This document shows positions 7,957-16,762 of a stretch of DNA of 64,000 bases, one piece after another. Every line of letters begins with the position of its first letter. Within the stretch, counting starts at the first letter, position 1. The stretch lies in the NCBI GenBank assembly GCA_041686855.1, contig JAWLDA010000017.1, positions 24,061 to 88,060 of the forward strand, written 5' to 3'. Both the position numbers and the translations under genes were made by a program. Origin of the DNA: JAWLDA01 sp041686855. Lineage in GTDB: Bacteria > Bacillota > Limnochordia > DTU080 > RSA5. The notes under the pieces were generated by a model. It saw only the letters and a program-made list of their open reading frames with translations, was not told where the DNA came from and did not search any database.

Positions 7957-8808
7957 TCAATTTCGCTCGGTGGTCGCTTGGTTAATGAGCGCTTCAACCT
8001 GGTGGCGTGCCTCCAACCGCTTGAACGCTTTGCACACCGGAACGCACATCGGGGTGTCGGAAATAGGATCTTGAACGACGCAGCAGTCCAGGCCGAACAC
8101 CTCGCGAATCACCTCTCGGCTGATCACCTCGCTGGGTTCCCCTTGGGTAAAGATACGGCCCTCTCGAATCGCGACGAGATGGTGGGCATACCGACACGCC
8201 TGGTTGAGGTCGTGGAGGACCATGACAATCGTGCGCCCTTCGGTCTCTTGAAGCTCGGAGAGGAGGTCGAGCACTTCGACCTGGTGAGCCATATCAAGGT
8301 ACGTAGTCGGTTCATCGAGGATCAGGATGCGGGTGCCCTGAGCCAATGTCATCGCAATCCACGCCTTTTGGCGCTGACCGCCTGAAAGCGCTTCCAGCGA
8401 CCTGTCGGCCAGCTCCGTCATTCCGGTAAGCTCCAGCGCCTCTTCCACCATCGTTTGGTCGTCGTCGGACCACTGTTCGTACCAGCGTTGGTGGGGGTAC
8501 CGGCCCTGCGCGACCAGCTCTTTGACCGTAAGCCCTTCGGGAGCTGCCGGTCCTTGCGGCAAAATCCCAAGACGCTTGGCCACCTCTTTGGTCGACATAC
8601 GGACGATCGACGCGCTGTCGAGGTACACTGCGCCTTCTTTGGGCTTCATCAGCCTGGCAAGCCCGCGCAGGAGTGTTGATTTCCCCGACCCGTTGCTCCC
8701 AACGAGAACCGTAATTTTACCGCGGGGAATACGCAGGTCCATCTCTTTCACAATCGCCTTCTCCCCGTAAGAAAGCGTCAGCTGTTTTGTCTCCAACTCG
8801 TGCTCCAT
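7957..8808 (-). CDS. Iron-siderophore ABC transporter ATP-binding protein (FecE/FepC type)
   Basis: The 283-residue ATPase energises siderophore import from the cytoplasmic face of the membrane. Visible motifs are Walker A GSNGSGKST, the Q-loop region GILPQGPAAPEGLTV, signature LSGGQRQKAW, Walker B RILILDEPTT and the H-loop VLHDLNQA. The C-terminal segment with CCVVQDPISDTPMCVP is usual for ferric-siderophore ATPases. AAAGGAG lies 9 nt before the ATG (a GTG directly precedes it). It sits 26 bases after the second permease gene and 41 before the binding-protein gene, inside one operon. Confidence 0.95.
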   Translation of the reverse strand: MEHELETKQLTLSYGEKAIVKEMDLRIPRGKITVLVGSNGSGKSTLLRGLARLMKPKEGAVYLDSASIVRMSTKEVAKRLGILPQGPAAPEGLTVKELVAQGRYPHQRWYEQWSDDDQTMVEEALELTGMTELADRSLEALSGGQRQKAWIAMTLAQGTRILILDEPTTYLDMAHQVEVLDLLSELQETEGRTIVMVLHDLNQACRYAHHLVAIREGRIFTQGEPSEVISREVIREVFGLDCCVVQDPISDTPMCVPVCKAFKRLEARHQVEALINQATTERN

Positions 8809-8834
8809 CACTCAACACTCCTTTGTGCAGGCTG

Positions 8835-9872
8835 TTACGCTTTACGTGTGCGGTAGAGAAGGTACAAAAAGTACGGCGCCCCAAGAGCGGCCGTGATGAG
8901 CCCGCAGGGGATTTCGTACGGCGCGAAGAGGACCCGTCCAAGCAGGTCGGAGCCGACGACGAGCGCTGCTCCCACGAGCGCAGCGGTGGGGAGTAGCCCC
9001 TCATGACTCGGCCCGCTCAGACGGCGAGCGATGTGCGGCGCCATCAGGCCGACGAACCCAATCGGACCGGCGACGGCCACCGAAGCTCCGGCCAAAGCGA
9101 CGCTGCACAGCAACAGTAGGCCCCGTTGCCATTCCACCCGGCTGCCCAGCCCTCGGGCGACGTCGTCGCCCAAATGCAGCGCATTGAGGTGCCTGGCAAG
9201 TCCAAACGTTAACGGAATGAAGAGCGCCATCCAAGGGAGTATCTGCCTTACGTGTTCCCAACTCCGGCCGTATACACTGCCCGACATCCATACCATGGCT
9301 TGGCTCACAACGTATATGGGGCCGAATGTAATCAGCGCAGTTGTAATTGCGCCTGCCAACGACGCAATGCCGATACCGACAAGAATCAAACGCATCGGTG
9401 AGCTCCCTTTTTTCCACGCGAGGGTGTAGGCGAGGAGCGTCGCCAAGGCGGCGCCGCCGAACGCCGCGACAGGAAGCCACTGGATGGGCAGTGACGGAAC
9501 CAAGACCAAGAGAATGACCGCTGCCAAGTTCGCCCCTGCGTTGAGACCAATCACGCCTGGCGAGGCCAAGTCGTTGCGCGTCAGTCCCTGAAGAATCGCT
9601 CCCGAGAGCGCCATACCCATCCCGACCAGCGCGGCGACTACGGCGCGAGGCAAGCGAAGTGTATTCACGATAAAGTCGTGATCACTCTCTCCTCTCCCCA
9701 AGACTGTCTTGATGACCTCGAGTGGCGCTATGGGATACTCGCCGACTCCCACGTCGACCACCATGATCGCAAGAGTGACCAGACTGAGGCCCACCAACAC
9801 TGGCGGGACACGCCGGTCTAAGCGGAAGGAGACCGGGAGAACCCTCGAACGAACGGCTATCCACCCTTTCAT
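8835..9872 (-). CDS. FecCD-family iron-siderophore permease, second subunit
   Basis: The 345-residue integral membrane protein shows the BtuC/FecCD pattern: LRLPRAVVAALVGMGMALSG early, then GLTRNDLASPGVIGLNAGA, and near the end VAGPIGFVGLMAPHIARRL, where the coupling helix meets the ATPase. It is longer at the N-terminus than the partner subunit, with a basic cytoplasmic lead. The ATG at 9872 overlaps the stop of the upstream permease by four bases (ATGA) and has GGAGGT about 10 nt upstream, so translation is coupled. It forms a heterodimeric channel with the product of 9869-10855. An open frame continues upstream to 10328 but that part lies inside the partner gene. Confidence 0.95.
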   Translation of the reverse strand: MKGWIAVRSRVLPVSFRLDRRVPPVLVGLSLVTLAIMVVDVGVGEYPIAPLEVIKTVLGRGESDHDFIVNTLRLPRAVVAALVGMGMALSGAILQGLTRNDLASPGVIGLNAGANLAAVILLVLVPSLPIQWLPVAAFGGAALATLLAYTLAWKKGSSPMRLILVGIGIASLAGAITTALITFGPIYVVSQAMVWMSGSVYGRSWEHVRQILPWMALFIPLTFGLARHLNALHLGDDVARGLGSRVEWQRGLLLLCSVALAGASVAVAGPIGFVGLMAPHIARRLSGPSHEGLLPTAALVGAALVVGSDLLGRVLFAPYEIPCGLITAALGAPYFLYLLYRTRKA

Positions 9873-10855
9873 GAGCGCTTCACCTCCCGCCGAGCAAGGT
9901 AGATGAAGAAGGGCGCACCGAAGGCTGCGGTCATCACGCCGATGGGTAACTCTTGCGGGTTGATCAACCAGCGGGAGGCGACGTCGGCAATGAGGAGGAG
10001 GATCGCCCCAAAGACTGCCGCATGCGGAATGATGCGCCGATAATCCGTACCCACAAGCGATCGCGTGATGTGCGGAACGGCAAGTCCCACAAAGCCGATA
10101 GGACCAGCAATGGCAACCGCGCTCCCGGAGAGCAAAACGACAGTGACGAGCGCGACGGTCTTGAGCAGAGCCGTGTTTTGTCCGAGGCCCCGAGCAACGT
10201 CCTCCCCAAGGCTTAGGGTGGTTATCTGCTTGGACATTAATATCGCGGCCAATAAGCCGATCGCAACATACGGTAGGACCTGCACGATCAGGTCCATCCC
10301 ACGGCCTGCCACCGATCCGGCAAGCCAAAAACGGATTTCGTCAAGTGTTCGTTCGTTGAGGATGAGAAGTCCCTGTGTAACGGAGGTGAGAAGCGCCGTG
10401 ATCGCGGCCCCGGCCACCGCAAGCTTCATCGGTGTGAGGCCGCCGCCCAGCGAAGCTAAGACATAAATGAGGAGCGCACCTGCGGCGGACCCTAGGAACG
10501 CAAACCAGACGTTCACCGATAAGGAGGAACCACCGAAGAGAAAGATTCCAAGCACAACAGCGAACGAGGCGCCGGCATTCACGCCAAAAATGCCTGGCGA
10601 GGCGAGAGGGTTGCGGGTGAGCGCCTGCATGAGTGCCCCGGCCACCGCGAGTGAGCCACCCACCACCATGGCGATGAGCGCCCTAGGCAACCGGACGGTA
10701 CGGATAATATAATGACTCGCGGATCCATCAAACGCCGTGAATGACTGAATCACATCGGGAAGGCCGATGGACGTCACCCCGTAGGCAACGCTCAAGGCGA
10801 AGGACCCAAACAGCAAGAGGAATCCAAGTGAGACGGAGATCAGCATTCGACTCAT
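9869..10855 (-). CDS. FecCD-family iron-siderophore permease, first subunit
   Basis: This 328-residue polytopic protein carries the family landmarks VRLPRALIAMVVGGSLAVAGALMQ, TRNPLASPGIFGVNAGA and AVAIAGPIGFVGLAVPHITR. It is the first gene of the operon and is preceded by a good promoter with an inverted-repeat operator candidate. No strong Shine-Dalgarno is seen before the ATG at 10855 (only AAAGG further upstream). Together with the next gene product it forms the membrane channel for ferric siderophore. The five genes of the operon are closely spaced (4-base overlap, then gaps of 26, 41 and 30), so one transcript is likely. Confidence 0.95.
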   Translation of the reverse strand: MSRMLISVSLGFLLLFGSFALSVAYGVTSIGLPDVIQSFTAFDGSASHYIIRTVRLPRALIAMVVGGSLAVAGALMQALTRNPLASPGIFGVNAGASFAVVLGIFLFGGSSLSVNVWFAFLGSAAGALLIYVLASLGGGLTPMKLAVAGAAITALLTSVTQGLLILNERTLDEIRFWLAGSVAGRGMDLIVQVLPYVAIGLLAAILMSKQITTLSLGEDVARGLGQNTALLKTVALVTVVLLSGSAVAIAGPIGFVGLAVPHITRSLVGTDYRRIIPHAAVFGAILLLIADVASRWLINPQELPIGVMTAAFGAPFFIYLARREVKRS

Positions 10856-10900
10856 GGGCGCAGACGCTCAAACCTTTCGTTCCGGGATCCTTTCCCGGCA

Positions 10901-10918
10901 TGTTAGGTCGCCCTAACA
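10901..10918 (-). promoter_or_regulatory. Inverted-repeat operator candidate of the siderophore operon
   Basis: TGTTAGG-TCGC-CCTAACA is a perfect dyad with 7-bp arms and a 4-nt spacer. It lies just downstream of the -10 box, where a repressor would block transcription. The TTAGG/CCTAA half-sites recall DtxR/IdeR boxes, but the spacing differs from the classical 19-bp box, so the cognate regulator is not certain. Confidence 0.5.
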
Positions 10919-10926
10919 CCAAGGAA

Positions 10927-10956
10927 ACGGTACCACGATTAGGAAAGGTTTGTCAA
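10927..10956 (-). promoter_or_regulatory. Promoter of the siderophore operon
   Basis: On the minus strand TTGACA (10951-10956) is followed after 18 nt by TACCGT (10927-10932). The -10 context GTGGTACCGTTT is nearly the same as at the promoter of the second Suc_Fer-like gene (18470-18498). Confidence 0.6.
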
Positions 10957-11077
10957 CCCAGGCCGATTTATTTAGTCGAAAGCAGTTGACCCGTGCCCTT
11001 GGCTAACGGTGGGTGTCACCAACCTCCGTACGGGACTTTCATCCAAAAACTAAATCCAATGCCAGGCCTACAATTGG

Positions 11078-11110
11078 AGCGGGCGACCCCGGTAAAGGAG
11101 GCCGCCCGCT
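11078..11110 (-). terminator. Hairpin downstream of the autotransporter gene
   Basis: An 8-bp stem AGCGGGCG / CGCCCGCT with a 17-nt loop lies 51 bases beyond the stop of the autotransporter gene. There is no U-tract. Confidence 0.4.
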
Positions 11111-11160
11111 ATGAAGACGAAGCATTCACAATTGATCTTGGTTGAATTGTGGCTCACGAG

Positions 11161-13521
11161 CTAGAAGTCACGCTGGACACCAAGGCTCACCGTTCCACTT
11201 GACCCATTGGTCGGGACATCTTCATACCGATAAACTACATTCATGAGCCACCCAGTAAGGATCTCGAAGTCGACCCCGAGTTCAAACGAGAAGGACCGCG
11301 AGTGCGCCCCTGGAATCACGACGTTAAAATTCTCTGCCAAAGGAGCTTCGCGGAAGTTCATTCCGGCGTTGGACCCCTCCTCGTACGTCGCCCGGAACTC
11401 GCCTTGCCAGAACGGCCTGATCACACCACGTTCGGTCTTGATATTGACGTTACCGGCCAACCCGAGTGACGTCGTCGCCATCCTCAGGGTTTGAGTATCG
11501 TAGGTTAGGTCATAAAGACCCGCACCTGTTTCCTGGTACTCTCCTAAGGTCGAATGTGCCGCCTGATATCGTGTAAACGGAGAGAAGCTCCACCGTCCAG
11601 ATTTGAAACTATACCCCACCGTGAGTGTGCCGAACTGTTGACGACCACTGCGTGTCCCACTGGCAAAAGCCGACGACTCGGAGCTCCATCGCCTATTCTC
11701 GACGGTGGCCAATCCGTAACCGAGCATTCCGTCGACAAACAGACTCGCCTCAGCCCCGTCCCTCCACCATGTTGAGTAAACGATACCTGCAGTTTCACTA
11801 GCATTCGATTCTGAGCCTGAGTCGCCGACATCCGTTGTGCTTCGTCCAATGCTCACCGCAAAACCCAGAACCGCATCGTCACTCAGCACATTTCGATCGG
11901 CGCCCAGAGTAACTCCGTCAGTATACAGCTCAAATGAACCATTTCCGGTCGAGGTTTGTCGTCTTACGTCAATCGAACCCGATGACCATATACTCCAAGC
12001 TCCTGCGATGCCTTCACCACCGAGCGGGATTAGACGGCCATCCCCTTCAACCGCGTCACCCACATCGATAACCAGACCACCTAAACCTGGTGCTTGCGGC
12101 GTTGCACGAAGTCGACGCAGACGGTCCGCTACATGTGTCGACTGCGTTGCAATAAAGCGGCGACTCGTCTCGGATTGTACCGTGAGTAAGTCGAGCACAT
12201 CCTGATCGGTCGTGGGGTCCGTTCTGTTTGTGGACCCTGTAAACTGCCGTGTGATAGATCCTACCGGATTTGAAGCCATGATGACAAAATCGTACACTTC
12301 GACACGCACTGGTGTTCCCGTAATGGCACCGGTCACCGTGTCGAGCGCCAAACCGGCGGGGAGAGCCCCTGAAGAAATCGAATATGTCGGCGCCGGATTA
12401 CCGCTTGCCGTAACGCCGTCGTCATACGGCATACCGACTGTAAACGCCGGCAACGCCTCGTCAGTCCATACCGGTGTGAGCCCCGTCGAACCAGTGAAAT
12501 TTGCCGCAATCGCACCCACTTCATTTGTGGCCGTGATCGTAAAGTCGTAGCTTTCCACTGTCGTCGGCGTTCCGGTAAGTGCCCCTGTGACCGCGTCCAG
12601 GGCCAAACCCGCAGGCAAGGCACCCGCTGTGACGGAGTAAGTTGGCGATGGGGTACCGCTTGCCACTACCCCGTCCCCATAAACTTCCCCGACCACGATG
12701 GTCCCAAGCGCGGAGTCGACCCACGCTGGGGAGTCCTTCACCGTTATGTCAAAGTCAGTACTTACGACATGGGGACCGCTCGTCGCTTGAATCGTGAAGC
12801 TAAAGTCACCTGTTTGTGTCGGCGTTCCCGTAATGTTTCCGGTCGCATCCAGGGTCAATCCTGGGGGCAACCCTCCAGCACTTACGGAAAATGTCGGAGC
12901 GGCACCCTGGGTCAGGTTTACCGGCGTTGGTACGGGTCCAGCTGCACGGGTGTTGTCCGCACTTTCAACACCCATAGAAATGGAGTAAGCGGTCTGCCAC
13001 GCGGTAGCCACGCCATCAACGAAGGCAGTATTCAGCATCGGATCTGCAATGAGGTTATCATTCCAAATGAGGCCGATCGGATTTCCAATTCGATCGATTT
13101 CAATGTCAAACAGGCCGCCACCAAGACCGTCCCAATCGTCCATCGTGCCGCTAATTGTGAATCGTGCTTCTTGTCCGCGGACGACAAAGCTATACTCATT
13201 GGCAGGCGGCGAGACACACACCGCTCTCGTTGGATCCTCACAAATCGTTACGTTGGCGGGAACTGCCTGTGATAGATCAAAGCCGACCGGGAATACGATG
13301 ACGACATGAAAGAATCCCCCAGTTGTCGCGGTCGTTGACATACTGCCACTAAACGTGTACTTTGTCTCGACACCTAACTGTGCATCGTCGGGAACCGCCG
13401 TTGGATTCACAAGGTGGTTCGCATGAACAACTCCAACACTACCTATCAATGCCATGATAACAACTACTAGTGTCCATCCCCTAAGGATACTGGAACGCGA
13501 AACTCGTCCCACCCCCCGCAT
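11161..13521 (-). CDS. Autotransporter-type outer-membrane protein with putative-Ig (He_PIG) repeats
   Basis: The 786-residue protein has a signal peptide (to about residue 34, HANH), an N-terminal beta domain with two Cys, and three tandem He_PIG-like repeats recognisable by LPPGLTLDATGNITGTP, LPAGLALDAVTGALTGTP and LPAGLALDTVTGAITGTP. A short helical linker (about 435-475) leads to a C-terminal region of about 290 residues rich in alternating beta strands and ending RDF, as in autotransporter and other outer-membrane beta-barrels that are assembled by BamA. The final Phe is the usual barrel signal. GGGGGAG lies six bases before the ATG at 13521. It implies an outer membrane and so a diderm envelope. 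The passenger probably binds carbohydrate or other cells; no enzymatic motif is seen. Confidence 0.8.
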   Translation of the reverse strand: MRGVGRVSRSSILRGWTLVVVIMALIGSVGVVHANHLVNPTAVPDDAQLGVETKYTFSGSMSTTATTGGFFHVVIVFPVGFDLSQAVPANVTICEDPTRAVCVSPPANEYSFVVRGQEARFTISGTMDDWDGLGGGLFDIEIDRIGNPIGLIWNDNLIADPMLNTAFVDGVATAWQTAYSISMGVESADNTRAAGPVPTPVNLTQGAAPTFSVSAGGLPPGLTLDATGNITGTPTQTGDFSFTIQATSGPHVVSTDFDITVKDSPAWVDSALGTIVVGEVYGDGVVASGTPSPTYSVTAGALPAGLALDAVTGALTGTPTTVESYDFTITATNEVGAIAANFTGSTGLTPVWTDEALPAFTVGMPYDDGVTASGNPAPTYSISSGALPAGLALDTVTGAITGTPVRVEVYDFVIMASNPVGSITRQFTGSTNRTDPTTDQDVLDLLTVQSETSRRFIATQSTHVADRLRRLRATPQAPGLGGLVIDVGDAVEGDGRLIPLGGEGIAGAWSIWSSGSIDVRRQTSTGNGSFELYTDGVTLGADRNVLSDDAVLGFAVSIGRSTTDVGDSGSESNASETAGIVYSTWWRDGAEASLFVDGMLGYGLATVENRRWSSESSAFASGTRSGRQQFGTLTVGYSFKSGRWSFSPFTRYQAAHSTLGEYQETGAGLYDLTYDTQTLRMATTSLGLAGNVNIKTERGVIRPFWQGEFRATYEEGSNAGMNFREAPLAENFNVVIPGAHSRSFSFELGVDFEILTGWLMNVVYRYEDVPTNGSSGTVSLGVQRDF

Positions 13522-13850
13522 TCATGACTCCCCCTTTGTTTTGACTACTCACTGGCGAGCTACCCGTCTTTGATCCCCGAAACGGGCAACAGGTTACATA
13601 ATAATGGAATGCAAGGGAAAGTCTAGAGTAGCACTACTCAACGTGGGCGGATCGGGGAGAATTTCTAAATACCGAAAAAGACTCGACAGTAAGAGTGTCG
13701 GCCTGTGGCTGAGGACCGTCCGTATGACTTTCGCTGAGTTGTTATGCCGGAAGCGCAGTGGGCATTCAGCCCCTCTGCGGGGCGCCTGCATCTATTAAAG
13801 ATCGGCTGGGGTAAATACCGACGAGTCGCCGGCCGAGCTCTGTGCGAGCG
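13522..13850. other. Intergenic region, no gene seen
   Basis: These 329 bases separate two minus-strand genes. They contain the autotransporter leader and a short stem GCCCC/GGGGC near 13768-13785 that could end the upstream transcript. I see no convincing promoter or open frame with a ribosome-binding site. Confidence 0.45.
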
Positions 13851-15362
13851 TCAACGAGCCGTGTAATCCGCCTCCAATGGAGTCGCCGGCCCCACTTGCG
13901 CCATCATCGCGATGCGAGCCAGTCCGTGCAGTAAGAATCCCGGACCCATCTGCGCGTCGTAGTAGTCGATCCCCGCCGCTCCTCGAGGTAGCGTAGGGGA
14001 CGGCGACGCTTCCCCGTCTATAGTCCCATCAGTCTCATCGTCAGTCTCATCGGCGCCAAAGTACGTCACGACGGCCTCCTCGGCCAAGTTCATGCCCACG
14101 TGCAACCACGTCTGGGCCCCCGTTAGGTTGTAGAGGTCCGCCAGCAAGCCGATACCCAAGCCGGTATCCATCGCTGGGACGTGTACCTCATGAGGAAAGG
14201 ACACCCGTGCGTGCTGCCGTCCTGCTGCCTCCGCCCAGTGAAGCAAACGAGGATCCTCGGTCAATCTAAAGGCACACAGGCACGTCAAGGCAACGTATGA
14301 GACGGGCCACACCCCGTACACGCTCCCCCACACGGGCATCGCCTCGGTAACTGCGTCCTCCTGGCTGCTGAGACTGACAAACACGCCTTGATCAGGGTCA
14401 TGAGGGGCGGCAAAGAATCCGTCGATGTATGCGTGCGCTCGCCTGCGCATCTCCAAAGCGACAGACGGGACGTGGGACTCGAGTAGCTGTGCCGCCTCTA
14501 GCAGACTCGCGCCCAGCGAAAGCGTCTGCGCGGGCGCGTTGATGCGGTGAAAGCGGTTTGCCTCTGCCGGTGAGCGACTCTCGATCATGAGGAGGTTGCG
14601 CTCATCCCGCTTCTCCCACCAGTAGTCGAGGGCCGTGGTGATCTGGTCGAGAAAGTCCTTACGCTTGGTCTTGGTGTAGGCGAAGGCCCAGTCAAAGATG
14701 TAGAATCCCGAGTGCCGCGGAAAGTCACAAGATCGAGGGCCCCGTCCAAACCCCCGGCGTTCCTGGATGTGGGCATGCCGGATATACTCCCGAGGCTCGC
14801 CCTCCTGCCAGTGGTAGGCGAGCCCCTCTGCGAAGCGTTCGACGCACGTCGGGTTAAACGCGTGCAACTTCTCCCACAGCCACAGAGGCGCCTGCCGGAG
14901 ATGGTCGTGGACCGCTCCAATCTTGCGGTTGGGGTTTGCAAGGAGGTAGCTGTTGCCGATCCGATCGTCGCCAAGGTGCCAAAAAGCGTGCTCGCCCCAT
15001 GGAAAAAGGCCGGTCGGCGTATTCGTGCAGTGTGTGGCGAAGCGCTCGAGGTACGCATCGGCTCCCTCGACAAACTCTCGCCTTCCCAAGTACTCCCCTA
15101 GGGCGACCAAACACTTCAGGGTCGCTTCGTCGTGAATCAGGTTGCTGCCGGGGTAAGCCCGATCCGTAATCCGCTGCCCTGGAATAGGATCCGGAATCTC
15201 CGCAGGAATCGATCCGCTCCGCCGCTCCAGTATGGAGGGCATCAGCCCTCCATACCTGTGTGCCGCTTGCAGCAATGCCTCACCTGCTCGCGTTACCGTG
15301 GCGAGAATGGTCGCTGCATCGCTGGCCATCGGCTTTCCCGGCGTTCTGTGCGCTGACTCCAT
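13851..15362 (-). CDS. Uncharacterised (alpha/alpha)-toroid protein, likely glycoside hydrolase or polysaccharide lyase
   Basis: The 503-residue protein has no signal peptide, so it is cytoplasmic. Its repeated helix-pair pattern with conserved aromatic and acidic residues is that of (alpha/alpha)6-barrel sugar enzymes: GLFPWGEHAFWHLGDDRIGNSY, the SCDFPRHSGFYIFDWAFAYTKT segment, YWWEKRD, and MDTGLGIGLLADLYNLTG near the end. I cannot name the family or catalytic residues with confidence. An acidic insertion (DETDDETDGTIDGE) near residue 455 looks like a surface loop. The ATG at 15362 overlaps the TGA of the sugar-binding protein gene by one base (TGATG), so the two are translationally coupled and probably act on the same imported saccharide. 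Confidence 0.6.
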   Translation of the reverse strand: MESAHRTPGKPMASDAATILATVTRAGEALLQAAHRYGGLMPSILERRSGSIPAEIPDPIPGQRITDRAYPGSNLIHDEATLKCLVALGEYLGRREFVEGADAYLERFATHCTNTPTGLFPWGEHAFWHLGDDRIGNSYLLANPNRKIGAVHDHLRQAPLWLWEKLHAFNPTCVERFAEGLAYHWQEGEPREYIRHAHIQERRGFGRGPRSCDFPRHSGFYIFDWAFAYTKTKRKDFLDQITTALDYWWEKRDERNLLMIESRSPAEANRFHRINAPAQTLSLGASLLEAAQLLESHVPSVALEMRRRAHAYIDGFFAAPHDPDQGVFVSLSSQEDAVTEAMPVWGSVYGVWPVSYVALTCLCAFRLTEDPRLLHWAEAAGRQHARVSFPHEVHVPAMDTGLGIGLLADLYNLTGAQTWLHVGMNLAEEAVVTYFGADETDDETDGTIDGEASPSPTLPRGAAGIDYYDAQMGPGFLLHGLARIAMMAQVGPATPLEADYTAR

Positions 15363-16669
15363 CACCGCCTGTTCGCCTCCGCGAGCACCCGTTCCACCTG
15401 GTCCCGAATCGACTCAAAAGCTTGACGGGCCGGGCGATTCCCCTCGACCACTTCGAGTAAGACAGGTCGCACGACGTCATTGCTCACTTCCACGTAACCT
15501 GGATAGTGGAAGGGCGGAATGACCACGCGCTGGGGTAGGTTGAGTAAGGGCCCCATCACGCGCTCCGGCGTATACCCGGGAGGTAAATCGAGCTCGCTTG
15601 CCATAGCGCGCAAGCCCGCCAGCGTCTGCGGGTATAGCCCGGCTTTGGAGAGGATCGCTTCCGCCTCCTCGCTCGCCCAGAAGAGGACGAATCGAGTCGC
15701 TTCCTCGGGATGCTCGGTTCCTTGAATGACGGAGACCGAGTGGCCCCAACCCAGCGTCGTCTGCGGGCCCCGCCCCGCGGGCCAGTAAGCCATGGACCAG
15801 TCCGAAGTCTCGTGGGCGTTTAAGCGCACAAACTCCGGAATCGCCGACTGCCACTCCCCGACCATGCCGAAGCGGCCGTCGATGAACGCCTGGCGTCGAT
15901 TCATGCCAAAGGTACTGCGCGAGGCGACTTGCTGGACGTTGATGATGTCCGACACGTACTGTACTGCGTCGTAGTACGCCGGCGTATGCACATCGGTCGT
16001 CCCTGTCACGGGGTCGACAATCTGCGCGCCGTGCATCATAAAGAGTGGCTCCTCAGGGCTCATAAAGCCGGGCCACAATCCGATTTGATCGGCAGTGCCG
16101 TCGGAGTCGGCATCCCGGGTGAGCTTCGCCGCCGACTCCGTCATCTCGGCAAGGCTCCAGTCAGGCGCAGGCACTGCAAGACCCACCTCGTTAAACCGAG
16201 TCTCGTTGATCATCAGGTTAAAGAACCCGAAACCCCAGGGTAGGCCGTAGATCCGCCCGTCCCTGGTGATCACGTTCTCTACCAGACCCGGTATGTACGC
16301 GTCCAGCGATATGCCGGTCCGCTCGACCGCTGCCGTGATGTCGAGCGCTACATCAGTGAGGATGTGCGCCTGGGTCACACCGTTCACAATGGAGACGTCC
16401 GGAGGTGCGCCGGCGGCTACCATCGTCACGAGTTTTTGGCGGGGGTCGCCCTCCAGTTTCGTTACACGAATGTCCGGGTTCTTCGCGTTAAAGGCATCGA
16501 TCACCTCTTGCTCGATTTCGGCGCTCGTCCCGCCGTACCAGGACATGTACGTGAGCTCCACCGGTTGCGCCGCCACTCCAGCCGCGACCATAAGGAGCGC
16601 GAGACACAACACTCCCATCCAACTGACAAGGGACCAACCAAAGACTCCAATTCGCTTCTCATGGTGCAT
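15362..16669 (-). CDS. Sugar ABC transporter substrate-binding protein (family 1)
   Basis: This 435-residue extracellular solute-binding protein begins with a signal peptide (MHHEKRIGVFG..., core GVLCLALLMVAAGVAA, cleavage before QPVEL) and has the family pattern LTYMSWYGG, FNAKNPDIRVTKLEGD and APPDVSIVNG in lobe 1 and MVGEWQSAIPEF in lobe 2. There is no lipobox Cys. AAAGGAG lies 10 nt before the ATG at 16669; an upstream start at 16702 would bury the signal peptide. It should capture an oligosaccharide in the periplasm. No permease or ATPase for a carbohydrate transporter is found next to it; its only partner is the downstream toroid protein. Confidence 0.9.
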   Translation of the reverse strand: MHHEKRIGVFGWSLVSWMGVLCLALLMVAAGVAAQPVELTYMSWYGGTSAEIEQEVIDAFNAKNPDIRVTKLEGDPRQKLVTMVAAGAPPDVSIVNGVTQAHILTDVALDITAAVERTGISLDAYIPGLVENVITRDGRIYGLPWGFGFFNLMINETRFNEVGLAVPAPDWSLAEMTESAAKLTRDADSDGTADQIGLWPGFMSPEEPLFMMHGAQIVDPVTGTTDVHTPAYYDAVQYVSDIINVQQVASRSTFGMNRRQAFIDGRFGMVGEWQSAIPEFVRLNAHETSDWSMAYWPAGRGPQTTLGWGHSVSVIQGTEHPEEATRFVLFWASEEAEAILSKAGLYPQTLAGLRAMASELDLPPGYTPERVMGPLLNLPQRVVIPPFHYPGYVEVSNDVVRPVLLEVVEGNRPARQAFESIRDQVERVLAEANRR

Positions 16670-16762
16670 AACCCAATCGCTCCTTTCGTACTGCGACATC
16701 ACCTTCCCTCAATGTCCCACTCTTCCTTCTTCTACCCACAATACGGATTTATCTGACCGGTA

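Larger units (their letters stand above)
10856..11160. other. Regulatory gap between siderophore operon and autotransporter gene
   Basis: No gene is visible in these 305 bases. They hold the siderophore promoter and dyad, a small hairpin CCGGGA-TCCTT-TCCCGG at 10882-10898, and a hairpin at 11078-11110 (AGCGGGCG / CGCCCGCT) that may end the autotransporter transcript. Confidence 0.6.

Noticed and set aside
10901..10918. Classical DtxR/IdeR box
   Set aside because: The half-sites are alike but the centre is 4 nt, not the arrangement of the 19-bp box, so I call it only a dyad of unknown regulator.
13594..13798. Short frames on both strands before the toroid-enzyme gene
   Set aside because: No ribosome-binding sites and no family pattern; both strands are open over the same bases.
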